Assembly (NCBI RefSeq): GCF_013365535.1
Contig: NZ_CP053590.1
Coordinates: 4,888,501 to 4,952,500, forward strand
From: Aquimarina sp. TRL1
GTDB lineage: Bacteria > Bacteroidota > Bacteroidia > Flavobacteriales > Flavobacteriaceae
Reading direction: 5' to 3'
DNA: 64,000 nucleotides
The translations under genes and the position numbers were made by a program. Below the pieces are notes generated by a model. The model was not told the DNA's origin. It ran no database searches and saw nothing but the letters and a program-made list of their open reading frames with translations. Shown here piece after piece: positions 62,043 to 64,000 of this stretch (its first letter is position 1; each line of letters begins with the position of its first letter).

Positions 62043-62085
62043 AAAAAAAGCAGTTTTTGACAAGTTGTCAAAAACTGCTTTTTTT
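62043..62085 (+). terminator. Strong terminator between tssN and hcp
   Basis: A perfect 20-bp stem: positions 62043-62062 pair with 62066-62085 around a 3-nt loop (AGT), ending in seven T's. It isolates hcp from the tss arm. Confidence 0.95.
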
Positions 62086-62239
62086 GTCCTTAATCTAACT
62101 CCTTTCTTTTATTAACAAGATTACAATAGCTTTTTTCTTACAAATAAAACAATATTACTGTTTTTAACTTTTCTATAACAAATTAGATTTTTCCTAGGCT
62201 CTTATTTTCACTAATTTAGACCTGTGCAAGTCACATTTT

Positions 62240-62247
62240 TATATTTA
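62240..62247 (+). promoter_or_regulatory. Possible -7 box of hcp/tssD
   Basis: TATATTTA, one mismatch from TAnnTTTG, 36 bp before the ATG at 62284; a TTTA (62215-62218) lies 21 bp upstream in place of TTTG. Weak on sequence alone, but some promoter must follow the terminator at 62085. Confidence 0.3.
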
Positions 62248-62283
62248 TTATTACGTTTTATTAACATTTAAATTTTATTAATT

Positions 62284-62673
62284 ATGTCTTTTAAAGCCAT
62301 TTTAAAAATTGGAAACGACGAGTTTAATGTATTATCATCTAGCTATGGATTATTCCAGGAAACTGATGCAACTGGTAGACCTTCTACTATTACAAGAGGA
62401 GGAAAAGTAACTGTTGCTGTTGAGTCTACAGGGAGTGATGTACTTTCTAACTTAGCGTTTAACAACTTCCAGACAACTAACGCAGAATTAATCTCTATTA
62501 AAAGAGATACGGACGCTACGTTAAAGAAACTGGAAATCAAAAATGCGTATATCGTTAAGTATACCGAAAAATTTGATTCTACTGGGAAAATCCCAATGTA
62601 TGAAGAAATTGTTTTCTCTGCACAAGAAATTGTTATGGGAACTGCTTCTCATGCTAATGAGTGGGCTATCTAA
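62284..62673 (+). CDS. tssD: Hcp/TssD type VI secretion tube protein (Bacteroidetes type)
   Basis: 129 residues, no signal peptide. The sequence has the beta-barrel pattern of the Bacteroidetes Hcp family TssD: MSFKAILKIGNDEFNVLSSS start, YGLFQETDATGRPSTITRGG (about residues 20-39), long hairpin loop and SAQEIVMGTASHANEW at the C-terminus. Hexameric rings stack into the expelled tube and can carry effectors. Separately transcribed: a strong terminator lies upstream and another follows, as expected for a highly expressed tube protein. Confidence 0.92.
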   Translation: MSFKAILKIGNDEFNVLSSSYGLFQETDATGRPSTITRGGKVTVAVESTGSDVLSNLAFNNFQTTNAELISIKRDTDATLKKLEIKNAYIVKYTEKFDSTGKIPMYEEIVFSAQEIVMGTASHANEWAI

Positions 62674-62694
62674 TAACACTCAAATACTTAAAAG

Positions 62695-62723
62695 AAAAGA
62701 GGAACGTTGTTCCTCTTTTTTTT
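62695..62723 (+). terminator. Terminator after hcp/tssD
   Basis: AAAAGAGGAAC (62695-62705) pairs with GTTCCTCTTTT (62709-62719) around GTT, and T's continue to 62723. Confidence 0.92.
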
Positions 62724-62750
62724 ATGCAAAAAAGTTCAACTTATCTATTA

Positions 62751-62779
62751 TTGTATGTAGAAATCATTTTGTAACTTTA
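62751..62779 (+). promoter_or_regulatory. Possible promoter of the PAS-domain gene
   Basis: TTG (62751-62753), 18-bp spacer, TAACTTTA (62772-62779), one mismatch from TAnnTTTG, about 20 bp before the ATG at 62800. Confidence 0.35.
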
Positions 62780-62799
62780 GAAAGACCAATCTAAACTCC

Positions 62800-64000
62800 A
62801 TGATTTTTATCGAAAAACAGCATAAAGAACTTCTCAACTCCTCGCTTCTTTTTCTTTTTACACTTACCAAAAAAGGGGCTATTGTTGATTATAATACTAT
62901 TTGTAATTCGTTATCATCTACCCCGATCAAAAAAGACAACACTGCACTTGCCGACCTACTTATAGACGATGATATCATCCCCTTCAATGAGGTGATGAAA
63001 CTCCTGACTGAAACTAAAAAACCAGTAGAAAGAACCCTTCGTTTCCCATCAAACGAAGGACTTATCCACTTAAAATTCTCCTTCTTGTTTCATGAAGATT
63101 ACATATATGCTACAGGAATAAACATTACCAAAGAAAGTGATAACTTATTCAAGAAAGGTGCCATCAAAAATTTTAAAACAGGAGCTTGGAATTATGATCT
63201 AAAAAAACAAAAACTAACATGGTCTCCCGAATGTTATGCCATTTTTGACCTCCCAAAAACCACAACAATAACACTCGATCAAAGCATTTCATATTATCCC
63301 GTAAAAGTTCAAAACACAATAAAAGAGCACCTTACTGACTTGGTTAACAATAAAACGTGTTACACTTTTACAGAACAAATAACAACAAAAAAAGGGAACA
63401 TTAAGTGGGTTCGGGTACTTGCTGAGCCTATCTCTCACAAAGGAATCGTTATTAGTATCAATGGCAGTATCACGGATATTAGTGAGCGCAAAACCTATAT
63501 AGAAAAATTAAAATACAACGAAGAGACAAAACGACTAGCCTTAAAAGGGATCCGATCCGGAGTTTTTGATCTTATTATTGACAAAGAGGCTGTGTTTTAT
63601 GGCGACGATTTCAAAAAAATGCTTGGTCTCTCATTAGAACAAGATTTTATTCCTTTAAAAACTTATAGAGAAATGATCCACCCGGATGACTATGATGGAT
63701 ACATAAAACGCTACCATAAGAATATAGAACAAGACGGATATTACTATGACAATGCATATCGCCTCAAACATGCGTCCGGTGAATATCGGCATTATGAAAT
63801 TCACGGATATCGAAAAAAAGATAAAAACGGAAAAACGGTAAGAATGATCGGGAATCTTATCGATGTACATCAGAAAAAATTAAACAAAAAAATCATTCGA
63901 GAAAACCAAAACAGACTCAAGGCTATTGTTAATAATGGTTTTATCTATACAGTTTTATTAAACCCTGAAGGAGAAATACTGCTCGCTGATGACAATTCTC
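62800..64000 (+). CDS. PAS-domain sensor protein, probable histidine kinase (3' end outside window)
   Basis: The frame from the ATG at 62800 stays open to the window edge (400 residues visible). No signal peptide or membrane helix is seen, so it is probably cytosolic. After an N-terminal PAS-like part (about 1-115), two PAS/PAC units are recognisable: FKTGAWNYDLKKQKLTWSPE through GSITDISERK (about residues 125-228), and IRSGVFDLIIDKE through MIHPDDYDGY to RMIGNLIDVHQKK (about 245-365). A further PAS domain begins at NNGFIYTVLLNPEGE. The kinase core would be outside the window; adenylate-cyclase-like or GGDEF outputs are not excluded. Its position beside hcp may be coincidental. Confidence 0.75.
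   Translation, partial: MIFIEKQHKELLNSSLLFLFTLTKKGAIVDYNTICNSLSSTPIKKDNTALADLLIDDDIIPFNEVMKLLTETKKPVERTLRFPSNEGLIHLKFSFLFHEDYIYATGINITKESDNLFKKGAIKNFKTGAWNYDLKKQKLTWSPECYAIFDLPKTTTITLDQSISYYPVKVQNTIKEHLTDLVNNKTCYTFTEQITTKKGNIKWVRVLAEPISHKGIVISINGSITDISERKTYIEKLKYNEETKRLALKGIRSGVFDLIIDKEAVFYGDDFKKMLGLSLEQDFIPLKTYREMIHPDDYDGYIKRYHKNIEQDGYYYDNAYRLKHASGEYRHYEIHGYRKKDKNGKTVRMIGNLIDVHQKKLNKKIIRENQNRLKAIVNNGFIYTVLLNPEGEILLADDNS

Noticed and set aside
1..64000. Insertion sequences, prophage or integrase-bearing islands
   Set aside because: No transposase, integrase or phage structural gene and no flanking direct repeats were seen; the T6SS baseplate genes resemble phage tails by ancestry only.

Overview
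This is an AT-rich chromosomal window from a member of the Bacteroidetes, most likely a (marine) Flavobacteriaceae bacterium. The evidence is: promoters of the TTTG-N19/21-TAnnTTTG type in front of tRNAs and genes; a giant secreted protein with a type IX secretion (gliding-motility type B) C-terminal domain; a type VI secretion cluster of the Bacteroidetes subtype iii (TssN, TssO, Hcp/TssD of that lineage); bacillithiol deacetylase BshB1; and the block order tpx-dgkA-ftsK-lolA-lptFG-ribBA. The genus cannot be fixed from the sequence alone.

Layout. 1-10703 (minus strand) is one long, tightly packed corrin-ring operon of the early-cobalt (anaerobic) type. In transcription order it reads cobW-like GTPase, PduO-type adenosyltransferase, cobI, cobJ-cobH fusion, bluB, an unexplained secreted protein, cobL, cbiG-cbiF fusion, cbiJ, cbiD, and a Ni/Co transporter cut by the window edge. 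Several overlaps are 4 bp. I see no B12 riboswitch in front of it. 11153-24706 (plus) encodes a ~4,517-residue secreted protein with 27 near-identical 96-residue units (14441-22216) plus two diverged ones.

24837-31378 holds a SanA/YdcF-like membrane protein, a fused ResB/CcsA cytochrome c biogenesis protein, a DUF2520/KdsC-like/RdgB gene string and a CPBP-type membrane protease. The CPBP gene is preceded by a minus-strand, C-rich, hairpin-ending RNA candidate (31394-31556). 31786-36319 holds an NhaC antiporter, a thioesterase, a nitroreductase, a secreted thioredoxin-like protein and a KdnA-like (8-amino-Kdo) aminotransferase. 36356-43069 (minus) is the envelope/division block, ending in a RibBA whose GTP cyclohydrolase half has lost its zinc cysteines. 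43246-44503 is a peroxiredoxin/thioredoxin operon. 44771-48993 holds a TPR hybrid histidine kinase, a Cys/Met PLP enzyme and bshB1. 49006-54301 holds tRNA-His, tRNA-Ser, two secreted peptidases (M28, M61), a GNAT acetyltransferase and two unrecognised small proteins.

54368-62673 is part of a type VI secretion locus arranged as two divergent arms. The minus arm is tssE-tssF-PKD protein (TssP candidate)-tssK-tssO. The plus arm is an NlpC/P60 lipoprotein-TssG candidate-tssN, followed by a strong terminator and a separately transcribed hcp/tssD. The sheath (tssB/C), ClpV, VgrG, TssQ and TssR genes are not in the window. A PAS-domain sensor protein runs off the right edge.

The observations I rank highest are the tandem-repeat array with identical multi-unit blocks, the C-rich RNA candidate at 31.4 kb, the degenerate RibA domain, the unexplained secreted gene inside the B12 operon, and the T6SS arm with a peptidoglycan-hydrolase-like lipoprotein and a PKD protein.
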